Positions 46,733-59,200 of a stretch of DNA of 64,000 nt are shown here, piece by piece. The notes under the pieces are model-generated. The model had not been told where the DNA came from and searched no databases. It saw only the letters and a program-made list of their open reading frames with translations. Every line of letters begins with the position of its first letter. The stretch's first letter is position 1. This DNA is from Crossaster papposus (Eukaryota > Echinodermata > Asteroidea > Velatida > Solasteridae): NCBI GenBank assembly GCA_037893245.1, contig JBAIAA010000262.1:558001-622000 (forward strand). Direction: 5' to 3'. The position numbers were made by a program, and so were the translations under genes.

Positions 46733-49700
46733 CGCAGAGTAGTGCAGCGGGAGCGTGATGGGCCCATAGCCCAGAGGTCCGAGGACCAAAACCTTGCTTT
46801 GCTAACTAGGTATTTTTGCTTCACTGCTATTCACATTTAATAAATATTGTAGAATGTTTTTAGAATGTCTGCTCTAATTTTGTTTGCATTTTCAAAATTT
46901 ACATGAGGCATAGTGGCGCAGTTGAAGCGTGCTGGGCCCATAACCCAGAGGTCCGAGGATCGAAACCTCGCTCTTCTCACAAGTTTTTGGTATGACATGA
47001 GGTACTCGACTCGGAGTGACAAATTAGACACTTTCTTGGTCAGTACCCGAGAGTTTGGTTGACCACAACCTCGGTCTGCTCAGGAAAATTATTTTCTTGA
47101 AAGTGATTTCATTTTCATTACAAATAGTTACGCAGAGTGGTGCCGTGGGAGCGTGATGGGCCCATAACCCAGAGGCCCGAGGACCGAAACCTCGCTCTGC
47201 TAAAGAGGTATTTTTGCTTCACTGTTATTCAAATTTAATAATTATTTTAGAATGTTTTTAGAATGTCTGCTTTTATTTTGTTTGTTGTTTTTCTAAATTT
47301 ACATGAGGCATGGTGGCGCAGTGGAAGCTTGCTGGGCCTATAACCCAGAGTGCCGAGGATCAAAACCTCGTTCTGCTGCTAATAAGTTTTTGGTATGACT
47401 TGAGGTACTCGACTCAGAGTGACAAAGTAGACCCTTTCTTGGTCAGTAACCGAGAGTTCGGATGATCACAACCTCGGTCTGCTCAGGATAATTTTGTATT
47501 TGATAGGGATTTCATTTTCATTAAAAATAGTTACGCAGAGTAGTGCAGCGGGAGCGTGATGGGCCCATAGCCCAGAGGTCCGAGGACCAAAACCTCGCTT
47601 TGCTAACTAGGTATTTTTGCTTCACTGCTATTCACATTTAATAAATATTGTAGAATGTTTTTAGAATGTCTGCTTTAATTTTGTTTGCATTTTCAAAATT
47701 TACATGAGGCATAGTGGCGCAGTTGAAGCGTGCTGGGCCCATAACCCAGAGGTCCGAGGATCGAAACCTCGCTCTTCTAACAAGTTTTTGGTATGACATG
47801 AGGTACTCGACTCGGAGTGACAAAGTAGACACTTTCTTAGTCAGTACCCGAGAGTTTGGTTGACCACAACCTCGGTCTGCTCAGGATAATTATTTTCTTG
47901 AAAGTGATTTCATTTTCATTACAAATAGTTACGCAGAGTGGTGCCGTGGGAGCGTGATGGGCCCATAACCCAGAGGCCCGAGGACCGAAACCTCGCTCTG
48001 CTAAAGAGGTATTTTTGCTTCACTGTTATTCAAATTTAATAATTATTTTAGAATGTTTTTAGAATGTCTGCTTTTATTTTGTTTGTTGTTTTTCTAAATT
48101 TACATGAGGCATGGTGGCGCAGTGGAAGCTTGCTGGGCCTATAACCCAGAGTGCCGAGGATCAAAACCTCGTTCTGCTGCTAATAAGTTTTTGGTATGAC
48201 TTGAAGTACTCGACTCAGAGTGACAAAGTAGACCCTTTCTTGGTCAGTAACCGAGAGTTCGGATGATCACAACCTCGGTCTGCTCAGGATAATTTTGTAT
48301 TTGATAGGGATTTTATTTTCATTAAAAATAGTTACGCAGAGTAGTGCAGCGGGAGCGTGATGGGCCCATAGCCCAGAGGTCCGAGGACCAAAACCTCGCT
48401 TTGCTAACTAGGTATTTTTGCTTCACTGCTATTCACATTTAATAAATATTGTAGAATGTTTTTAGAATGTCTGCTTTAATTTTGTTTGCATTTTCAAAAT
48501 TTACATGAGGCATAGTGGCGCAGTTGAAGCGTGCTGGGCCCATAACCCAGAGGTCCGAGGATCGAGACCTCGCTCTTCTAACAAGTTTTTGGTATGACAT
48601 GAGGTACTCGACTCGGAGTGACAAATTAGACACTTTCTTGGTCAGTACCCGAGAGTTTGGTTGACCACAACCTCGGTCTGCTCAGGATAATTATTTTCTT
48701 GAAAGTGATTTCATTTTCATTACAAATAGTTACGCAGAGTGGTGCCGTGGGAGCGTGATGGGCCCATAACCCAGAGGCCCGAGGACCGAAACCTCGCTCT
48801 GCTAAAGAGGTATTTTTGCTTCACTGTTATTCAAATTTAATAATTATTTTAGAATGTTTTTAGAATGTCTGCTTTTATTTTGTTTGTTGTTTTTCTAAAT
48901 TTACATGAGGCATGGTGGCGCAGTGGAAGCTTGCTGGGCCTATAACCCAGAGTGCCGAGGATCAAAACCTCGTTCTGCTGCTAATAAGTTTTTGGTATGA
49001 CTTGAGGTACTCGACTCAGAGTGACAAAGTAGACCCTTTCTTGGTCAGTAACCGAGAGTTCGGATGATCACAACCTCGGTCTGCTCAGGATAATTTTGTA
49101 TTTGATAGGGATTTCATTTTCATTAAAAATAGTTACGCAGAGTAGTGCAGCGGGAGCGTGATGGGCCCATAGCCCAGAGGTCCGAGGACCAAAACCTCGC
49201 TTTGCTAACTAGGTATTTTTGCTTCACTGCTATTCACATTTAATAAATATTGTAGAATGTTTTTAGAATGTCTGCTTTAATTTTGTTTGCATTTTCAAAA
49301 TTTACATGAGGCATAGTGGCGCAGTTGAAGCGGGCTGGGCCCATAACCCAGAGGTCTGAGGATCGAGACCTCGCTCTTCTAACAAGTTTTTGGTATGACA
49401 TGAGGTACTCGACTCGGAGTGACAAAGTAGACACTTTCTTGGTCAGTACCCGAGAGTTTGGTTGACCACAACCTCGGTCTGCTCAGGATAATTATTTTCT
49501 TGAAAGTGATTTCATTTTCATTACAAATAGTTACGCAGAGTGGTGCCGTGGGAGCGTGATGGGCCCATAACCCAGAGGCCCGAGGACCGAAACCTCGCTC
49601 TGCTAAAGAGGTATTTTTGCTTCACTGTTATTCAAATTTAATAATTATTTTAGAATGTTTTTAGAATGTCTGCTTTTATTTTGTTTGTTGTTTTTCTAAA

Positions 49701-50247
49701 TTTACATGAGGCATGGTGGCGCAGTGGAAGCTTGCTGGGCCTATAACCCAGAGTGCCGAGGATCAAAACCTCGTTCTGCTGCTAATAAGTTTTTGGTATG
49801 ACTTGAAGTACTCGACTCAGAGTGACAAAGTAGACCCTTTCTTGGTCAGTAACCGAGAGTTCGGATGATCACAACCTCGGTCTGCTCAGGATAATTTTGT
49901 ATTTGATAGGGATTTCATTTTCATTAAAAATAGTTACGCAGAGTAGTGCAGCGGGAGCGTGATGGGCCCATAGCCCAGAGGTCCGAGGACCAAAACCTCG
50001 CTTTGCTAACTAGGTATTTTTGCTTCACTGCTATTCACATTTAATAAATATTGTAGAATGTTTTTAGAATGTCTGCTTTAATTTTGTTTGCATTTTCTAA
50101 ATTTACATGAGGCATAGTGGCGCAGTTGAAGCGTGCTGGGCCCATAACCCAGAGGTCCGAGGATCGAAACCTCGCTCTTCTAACAAGTTTTTGGTATGAC
50201 ATGAGGTACTCGACTCGGAGTGACAAAGTAGACACTTTCTTGGTCAG

Positions 50248-51774
50248 TGTTAGACTGTCGTCAACGCAAATAAATAAATACCGAGAATTTTTTTTAGTGA
50301 CACTATTACTTACAAACTTTAATGATAACGAACTTTTGATCAAACATTAAACATTACAAAAATAGATTTACTTCTGTTTACAAAAATTACACCTAATTTC
50401 CTTTGGAATAAATACCCATTATCCACGAATAGAAAAATACTTTCATTTAAGAAAATTACACTTTATTTATGTGGTCCACTTGAACCAGTACACTATGTGC
50501 ACTACACACTTACTTTATGTGGTCCGCTGGAACCAGTACACTATGTGCACTACACTCTTACTTTATGTGGTCCGCTTGAACCAGTACACTATGTGCACTA
50601 CACACTTACTTTATGTGGTCCGATTGAACCAGTGCACTATGTGCACTACACACTTACTTTACACTATAGTTTTCCTCTTTTTTTTAAAACACACTTTTAC
50701 ACTACTTGGCAAATTGCAAGCTTACACTTTTTGGTATTTTTACAAAACCAAACACCTTTACACAATAAATTACTTAAGACAAATAATCAACACTTAATCG
50801 CGCCATCTTTGGACCAGACGATGAATTTACTTGAAGGCTATACACCGTATAGTTCACCTAGTAGATAATGATACAATGTAGTACAGTTATCGTGTTCCAC
50901 AAGGCCGTCAAGACTAGTCGACCGACTCTACTTGAACTTCGTCTAACTGGCTTGGAGTAATACTAGGGTCGCAGATGATACTGCTTGTCAAGCTACGTTC
51001 GGATGACCCAGCACAATATGAAGTAACTGCCCCAGGTGGAACTATCGACAACAGGGCGACATGGAAGAACTTCCTAAGCTGCGGCTGAAAACCCAGGAAT
51101 GCTATCTGTCAAATTAAATTCAAAATCGACAATCCCAATAATCCCAACTCTTTAAAATAACACAATAAGAAAGATCGATAAGAATACACAAGCACTCTTA
51201 TGTTTGTACAATGTATATACAAAAGTCCTTTCAACGAATATAAATATCACCCAATAAAACTAAAGGAAAACTATTAATCTAACTCACGGTTTTGCAGCGA
51301 GGTTCCTCCGCCTATCTGGTACGAGACTCACCAGCCAAATATTGGAGCCTGAATGTCCCAACAATTTAGCACGATGCTGAAATACACGGGCACTAAAGTT
51401 GTCTTGGTTATTGCAGCACAAATGATGTGTCGCCAGAGTCTGAATACCCTGAACCAAGTACAACAGCAGCAGCAAGATGGTCTGATGTGCATAGTGAGCT
51501 CTCATAAGATGGAGTGGGCTGCATTAACACTGTCCATACACTTATGTACTGACACACACACACCCATACCCAACTAACCAAACACAAAAGAACTACACCC
51601 AACTAAAGAATGTCTAGTGAAAACAAGTCTGGCCCAAGAATGCACTACTAAACTACTGAATATTCATAATATAAATACCTTCGCATATTAAGGAACTTAC
51701 TACTCTAAGGAGGAAAGAAAAGGACATGTCAACAATAAATAAATAATTAAATAAAATTGAAACGGTCTGTTACA
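50248..51774. mobile_element. 1,527-bp solo-LTR-like insertion, copy 1
   Basis: It begins TGTTAGACTG, ends GGTCTGTTACA, and is flanked by GTCAG on both sides (50243-50247 and 51775-51779). TG...CA ends and a 5-bp target duplication fit the LTR of a Gypsy- or BEL-type retrotransposon. No internal retrotransposon genes are present, so a solo LTR is the best reading. A non-autonomous DNA element with short imperfect inverted ends remains possible. A TATAAATA motif lies at 51239-51246 and several AATAAA motifs near the right end. Orientation is not certain. The insertion sits 34 nt into an E relic tRNA copy. Confidence 0.65.
50461..50656. repeat. 48-bp minisatellite inside the LTR-like element, copy 1
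   Basis: Four units: the first is 52 bp (50461-50512), then three of 48 bp starting at 50513, 50561 and 50609. The core is TTTATGTGGTCC, then GAACCAGT, then CACTATGTGCACTACAC. Units differ by a few substitutions. Because 48 is a multiple of three, reading frames stay open through it; I do not take these as coding. Confidence 0.9.
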
Positions 51775-54184
51775 GTCAGTACCCGAGAGTTTGGTTGACC
51801 ACAACCTCGGTCTGCTCAGGATAATTATTTTCTTGAAAGTGATTTCATTTTCATTACAAATAGTTACGCAGAGTGGTGCCGTGGGAGCGTGATGGGCCCA
51901 TAACCCAGAGGCCCGAGGACCGAAACCTCGCTCTGCTAAAGAGGTATTTTTGCTTCACTGTTATTCAAATTTAATAATTATTTTAGAATGTTTTTAGAAT
52001 GTCTGCTTTTATTTTGTTTGTTGTTTTTCTAAATTTACATGAGGCATGGTGGCGCAGTGGAAGCTTGCTGGGCCTATAACCCAGAGTGCCGAGGATCAAA
52101 ACCTCGTTCTGCTGCTAATAAGTTTTTGGTATGACTTGAGGTACTCGACTCAGAGTGACAAAGTAGACCCTTTCTTGGTCAGTAACCGAGAGTTCGGATG
52201 ATCACAACCTCGGTCTGCTCAGGATAATTTTGTATTTGATAGGGATTTCATTTTCATTAAAAATAGTTACGCAGAGTAGTGCAGCGGGAGCGTGATGGGC
52301 CCATAGCCCAGAGGTCCGAGGACCAAAACCTCGCTTTGCTAACTAGGTATTTTTGCTTCACTGCTATTCACATTTAATAAATATTGTAGAATGTTTTTAG
52401 AATGTCTGCTTTAATTTTGTTTGCATTTTCAAAATTTACATGAGGCATAGTGGCGCAGTTGAAGCGTGCTCGGCCCATAACCCAGAGGTCCGAGGATCGA
52501 AACCTCGCTCTTCTAACAAGTTTTTGGTATGACATGAGGTACTCGACTCGGAGTGACAAAGTAGACACTTTCTTGGTGAGTACCCGAGAGTTTGGTTGAC
52601 CACAACCTCGGTCTGCTCAGGATAATTATTTTCTTGAAAGTGATTTCATTTTCATTACAAATAGTTACGCAGAGTGGTGCCGTGGGAGCGTGATGGGCCC
52701 ATAACCCAGAGGCCCGAGGACCGAAACCTCGCTCTGCTAAAGAGGTATTTTTGCTTCACTGTTATTCAAATTTAATAATTATATTTTAGAATGTTTTTAG
52801 AATGTCTGCTTTTATTTTGTTTGTTGTTTTTATAAATTTACATGAGGCATGGTGGCGCAGTGGAAGCTTGCTGGGCCTATAACCCAGAGTGCCGAGGATC
52901 AAAACCTCGTTCTGCTGCTAATAAGTTTTTGGTATGACTTGAAGTACTCGACTCAGAGTGACAAAGTAGACCCTTTCTTGGTCAGTAACCGAGAGTTCGG
53001 ATGATCACAACCTCGGTCTGCTCAGGATAATTTTGTATTTGATAGGGATTTCATTTTCATTAAAAATAGTTACGCAGAGTAGTGCAGCGGGAGCGTGATG
53101 GGCCCATAGCCCAGAGGTCCGAGGACCAAAACCTCGCTTTGCTAACTAGGTATTTTTGCTTCACTGCTATTCACATTTAATAAATATTGTAGAATGTTTT
53201 TAGAATGTCTGCTTTAATTTTGTTTGCATTTTCAAAATTTACATGAGGCATAGTGGCGCAGTTGAAGCGTGCTGGGCCCATAACCCAGAGGTCCGAGGAT
53301 CGAAACCTCGCTCTTCTAACAAGTTTTTGGTATGACATGAGGTACTCGACTCGGAGTGACAAAGTAGACACTTTCTTGGTCAGTACCCGAGAGTTTGGTT
53401 GACCACAACCTCGGTCTGCTCAGGATAATTATTTTCTTGAAAGTGATTTCATTTTCATTACAAATAGTTACGCAGAGTGGTGCCGTGGGAGCGTGATGGG
53501 CCCATAACCCAGAGGCCCGAGGACCGAAACCTCGCTCTGCTAAAGAGGTATTTTTGCTTCACTGTTATTCAAATTTAATAATTATTTTAGAATGTTTTTA
53601 GAATGTCTGCTTTTATTTTGTTTGTTGTTTTTCTAAATTTACATGAGGCATGGTGGCGCAGTGGAAGCTTGCTGGGCCTATAACCCAGAGTGCCGAGGAT
53701 CAAAACCTCGTTCTGCTGCTAATAAGTTTTTGGTATGACTTGAAGTACTCGACTCAGAGTGACAAAGTAGACCCTTTCTTGGTCAGTAACCGAGAGTTCG
53801 GATGATCACAACCTCGGTCTGCTCAGGATAATTTTGTATTTGATAGGGATTTCATTTTCATTAAAAATAGTTACGCAGAGTAGTGCAGCGGGAGCGTGAT
53901 GGGCCCATAGCCCAGAGGTCCGAGGACCAAAACCTCGCTTTGCTAACTAGGTATTTTTGCTTCACTGCTATTCACATTTAATAAATATTGTAGAATGTTT
54001 TTAGAATGTCTGCTTTAATTTTGTTTGCATTTTCTAAATTTACATGAGGCATAGTGGCGCAGTTGAAGCGTGCTGGGCCCATAACCCAGAGGTCCGAGGA
54101 TCGAAACCTCGCTCTTCTAACAAGTTTTTGGTATGACATGAGGTACTCGACTCGGAGTGACAAAGTAGACACTTTCTTGGTCAG

Positions 54185-55711
54185 TGTTAGACTGTCGTCA
54201 ACGCAAATAAATAAATACCGAGAATTTTTTTTAGTGACACTATTACTTACAAACTTTAATGATAACGAACTTTTGATCAAACATTACACATTACAAAAAT
54301 AGATTTACTTCTGTTTACAAAAATTACACCTAATTTCCTTTGGAATAAATACCCATTATCCACGAATAGAAAAATACTTTCATTTAAGAAAATTACACTT
54401 TATTTATGTGGTCCACTTGAACCAGTACACTATGTGCACTACACACTTACTTTATGTGGTCCGCTGGAACCAGTACACTATGTGCACTACACTCTTACTT
54501 TATGTGGTCCGCTTGAACCAGTACACTATGTGCACTACACACTTACTTTATGTGGTCCGATTGAACCAGTGCACTATGTGCACTACACACTTACTTTACA
54601 CTATAGTTTTCCTCTTTTTTTTAAAACACACTTTTACACTACTTGGCAAATTGCAAGCTTACACTTTTTGGTATTTTTACAAAACCAAACACCTTTACAC
54701 AATAAATTACTTAAGACAAATAATCAACACTTAATCGCGCCATCTTTGGACCAGACGATGAATTTACTTGAAGGCTATACACCGTATAGTTCACCTAGTA
54801 GATAATGATACAATGTAGTACAGTTATCGTGTTCCACAAGGCCGTCAAGACTAGTCGACCGACTCTACTTGAACTTCGTCTAACTGGCTTGGAGTAATAC
54901 TAGGGTCGCAGATGATACTGCTTGTCAAGCTACGTTCGGATGACCCAGCACAATATGAAGTAACTGCCCCAGGTGGAACTATCGACAACAGGGCGACATG
55001 GAAGAACTTCCTAAGCTGCGGCTGAAAACCCAGGAATGCTATCTGTCAAATTAAATTCAAAGTCGACAATCCCAATAATCCCAACTCTTTAAAATAACAC
55101 AATAAGAAAGATCGATAAGAATACACAAGCACTCTTATGTTTGTACAATGTATATACAAAAGTCCTTTCAACGAATATAAATATCACCCAATAAAACTAA
55201 AGGAAAACTATTAATCTAACTCACGGTTTTGCAGCGAGGTTCCTCCGCCTATCTGGTACGAGACTCACCAGCCAAATATTGGAGCCTGAATGTCCCAACA
55301 ATTTAGCACGATGCTGAAATACACGGGCACTAAAGTTGTCTTGGTTATTGCAGCACAAATGATGTGTCGCCAGAGTCTGAATACCCTGAACCAAGTACAA
55401 CAGCAGCAGCAAGATGGTCTGATGTGCATAGTGAGCTCTCATAAGATGGAGTGGGCTGCATTAACACTGTCCATACACTTATGTACTGACACACACACAC
55501 CCATACCCAACTAACCAAACACAAAAGAACTACACCCAACTAAAGAATGTCTAGTGAAAACAAGTCTGGCCCAAGAATGCACTACTAAACTACTGAATAT
55601 TCATAATATAAATACCTTCGCATATTAAGGAACTTACTACTCTAAGGAGGAAAGAAAAGGACATGTCAACAATAAATAAATAATTAAATAAAATTGAAAC
55701 GGTCTGTTACA
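54185..55711. mobile_element. 1,527-bp solo-LTR-like insertion, copy 2
   Basis: Same length, same ends, same GTCAG flanks (54180-54184 and 55712-55716) and same position in the E relic as copy 1. By eye I find two base differences between the copies. Identical target site and flanks mean this copy arose by duplication of the array segment, not by a second insertion. The low divergence indicates a recent duplication. Confidence 0.7.
54398..54593. repeat. 48-bp minisatellite inside the LTR-like element, copy 2
   Basis: Four units, as in copy 1, offset by 3,937 bp. The unit number has not changed since the duplication. Confidence 0.9.
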
Positions 55712-56206
55712 GTCAGTACCCGAGAGTTTGGTTGACCACAACCTCGGTCTGCTCAGGATAATTATTTTCTTGAAAGTGATTTCATTTTCATTACAAATAG
55801 TTACGCAGAGTGGTGCCGTGGGAGCGTGATGGGCCCATAACCCAGAGGCCCGAGGACCGAAACCTCGCTCTGCTAAAGAGGTATTTTTGCTTCACTGTTA
55901 TTCAAATTTAATAATTATTTTAGAATGTTTTTAGAATGTCTGCTTTTATTTTGTTTGTTGTTTTTCTAAATTTACATGAGGCATGGTGGCGCAGTGGAAG
56001 CTTGCTGGGCCTATAACCCAGAGTGCCGAGGATCAAAACCTCGTTCTGCTGCTAATAAGTTTTTGGTATGACTTGAAGTACTCGACTCAGAGTGACAAAG
56101 TAGACCCTTTCTTGGTCAGTAACCGAGAGTTCGGATGATCACAACCTCGGTCTGCTCAGGATAATTTTGTATTTGATAGGGATTTCATTTTCATTAAAAA
56201 TAGTTA

Positions 56207-59200
56207 CGCAGAGTAGTGCAGCGGGAGCGTGATGGGCCTATAGCCCAGAGGTCCGAGGACCAAAACCTCGCTTTGCTAACTAGGTATTTTTGCTTCACTG
56301 CTATTCACATTTAATAAATATTGTAGAATGTTTTTAGAATGTCTGCTTTAATTTTGTTTGCATTTTCTAAATCTACATGAGGCATAGTGGCGCAGTTGAA
56401 GCGTGCTGGGCCCATAACCCAGAGGTCCGAGGATCGAAACCTCGCTCTTCTAACAAGTTTTTGGTATGACATGAGGTACTCGACTCGGAGTGACAAAGTA
56501 GACACTTTCTTGGTCAGTACCCGAGAGTTTGGTTGACCACAACCTCGGTCTGCTCAGGATAATTATTTTCTTGAAAGTGATTTCATTTTCATTACAAATA
56601 GTTACGCAGAGTGGTGCCGTGGGAGCGTGATGGGCCCATAACCCAGAGGCCCGAGGACCGAAACCTCGCTCTGCTAAAGAGGTATTTTTGCTTCACTGTT
56701 ATTCAAATTTAATAATTATTTTAGAATGTTTTTAGAATGTCTGCTTTTATTTTGTTTGTTGTTTTTCTAAATTTACATGAGGCATGGTGGCGCAGTGGAA
56801 GCTTGCTGGGCCTATAACCCAGAGTGCCGAGGATCAAAACCTCGTTCTGCTGCTAATAAGTTTTTGGTATGACTTGAAGTACTCGACTCAGAGTGACAAA
56901 GTAGACCCTTTCTTGGTCAGTAACCGAGAGTTCGGATGATCACAACCTCGGTCTGCTCAGGATAATTTTGTATTTGATAGGGATTTCATTTTCATTAAAA
57001 ATAGTTACGCAGAGTAGTGCAGCGGGAGCGTGATGGGCCCATAGCCCAGAGGTCCGAGGACCAAAACCTCGCTTTGCTAACTAGGTATTTTTGCTTCACT
57101 GCTATTCACATTTAATAAATATTGTAGAATGTTTTTAGAATGTCTGCTTTAATTTTGTTTGCATTTTCAAAATTTACATGAGGCATAGTGGCGCAGTTGA
57201 AGCGTGCTCGGCCCATAACCCAGAGGTCCGAGGATCGAAACCTCGCTCTTCTAACAAGTTTTTGGTATGACATGAGGTACTCGACTCGGAGTGACAAAGT
57301 AGACACTTTCTTGGTGAGTACCCGAGAGTTTGGTTGACCACAACCTCGGTCTGCTCAGGATAATTATTTTCTTGAAAGTGATTTCATTTTCATTACAAAT
57401 AGTTACGCAGAGTGGTGCCGTGGGAGCGTGATGGGCCCATAACCCAGAGGCCCGAGGACCGAAACCTCGCTCTGCTAAAGAGGTATTTTTGCTTCACTGT
57501 TATTCAAATTTAATAATTATATTTTAGAATGTTTTTAGAATGTCTGCTTTTATTTTGTTTGTTGTTTTTATAAATTTACATGAGGCATGGTGGCGCAGTG
57601 GAAGCTTGCTGGGCCTATAACCCAGAGTGCCGAGGATCAAAACCTCGTTCTGCTGCTAATAAGTTTTTGGTATGACTTGAAGTACTCGACTCAGAGTGAC
57701 AAAGTAGACCCTTTCTTGGTCAGTAACCGAGAGTTCGGATGATCACAACCTCGGTCTGCTCAGGATAATTTTGTATTTGATAGGGATTTCATTTTCATTA
57801 AAAATAGTTACGCAGAGTAGTGCAGCGGGAGCGTGATGGGCCCATAGCCCAGAGGTCCGAGGACCAAAACCTCGCTTTGCTAACTAGGTATTTTTGCTTC
57901 ACTGCTATTCACATTTAATAAATATTGTAGAATGTTTTTAGAATGTCTGCTTTAATTTTGTTTGCATTTTCAAAATTTACATGAGGCATAGTGGCGCAGT
58001 TGAAGCGTGCTGGGCCCATAACCCAGAGGTCCGAGGATCGAAACCTCGCTCTTCTAACAAGTTTTTGGTATGACATGAGGTACTCGACTCGGAGTGACAA
58101 AGTAGACACTTTCTTGGTCAGTACCCGAGAGTTTGGTTGACCACAACCTCGGTCTGCTCAGGATAATTATTTTCTTGAAAGTGATTTCATTTTCATTACA
58201 AATAGTTACGCAGAGTGGTGCCGTGGGAGCGTGATGGGCCCATAACCCAGAGGCCCGAGGATCGAAACCTCGCTCTGCTAAAGAGGTATTTTTGCTTCAC
58301 TGTTATTCAAATTTAATAATTATTTTAGAATGTTTTTAGAATGTCTGCTTTTATTTTGTTTGTTGTTTTTCTAAATTTACATGAGGCATGGTGGCGCAGT
58401 GGAAGCTTGCTGGGCCTATAACCCAGAGTGCCGAGGATCAAAACCTCGTTCTGCTGCTAATAAGTTTTTGGTATGACTTGAAGTACTCGACTCAGAGTGA
58501 CAAAGTAGACCCTTTCTTGGTCAGTAACCGAGAGTTCGGATGATCACAACCTCGGTCTGCTCAGGATAATTTTGTATTTGATAGGGATTTCATTTTCATT
58601 AAAAATAGTTACGCAGAGTAGTGCAGCGGGAGCGTGATGGGCCCATAGCCCAGAGGTCCGAGGACCAAAACCTCGCTTTGCTAACTAGGTATTTTTGCTT
58701 CACTGCTATTCACATTTAATAAATATTGTAGAATGTTTTTAGAATGTCTGCTTTAATTTTGTTTGCATTTTCAAAATCTACATGAGGCATAGTGGCGCAG
58801 TTGAAGCGTGCTGGGCCCATAACCCAGAGGTCCGAGGATCGAAACCTCGCTCTTCTAACAAGTTTTTGGTATGACATGAGGTACTCGACTCGGAGTGACA
58901 AAGTAGACACTTTCTTGGTCAGTACCCGAGAGTTTGGTTGACCACAACCTCGGTCTGCTCAGGATAATTACTTTCTTGAAAGTGATTTCATTTTCATTAC
59001 AAATAGTTACGCAGAGTGGTGCCGTGGGAGCGTGATGGGCCCATAACCCAGAGGCCCGAGGACCGAAACCTCGCTCTGCTAAAGAGGTATTTTTGCTTCA
59101 CTGTTATTCAAATTTAATAATTATTTTAGAATGTTTTTAGAATGTCTGCTTTTATTTTGTTTGTTGTTTTTCTAAATTTACATGAGGCATGGTGGCGCAG

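Larger units (their letters stand above)
46733..52269 (+). repeat. Partial higher-order repeat carrying the first LTR-like insertion
   Basis: The marker order is unit types 1, 2, 3, 5, 6. One type-4 unit is missing. The type-6 unit (A copy at 49937) contains the 1,527-bp insertion in its E relic. Without the insertion and its 5-bp duplication, the block is exactly five units. Confidence 0.85.
52270..56206 (+). repeat. 3,937-bp block with the second LTR-like insertion
   Basis: Three units plus an insertion. The first has GTGCTCGGCCC in B, TTGGTGAGTACC in E and two extra bases in the C-D spacer (TAATTATATTTTAG near 52784). All three changes reappear together in the unit beginning 57008. The third unit holds LTR-like copy 2 at the same internal position as copy 1. 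Copy 1 to copy 2 is 3,937 bp. Confidence 0.85.

Noticed and set aside
50497-50868. Open frames on the + strand through the 48-bp minisatellite (and the same at 54434-54805), giving a 16-residue repeat.
   Set aside because: A 48-bp period keeps any stop-free frame open. Two different frames are open at once and neither resembles a known protein.
51284-51602. Short overlapping frames on both strands in the right part of the LTR-like element (also 55221-55539).
   Set aside because: All are under 80 codons, overlap each other on opposite strands, and show no known motif.
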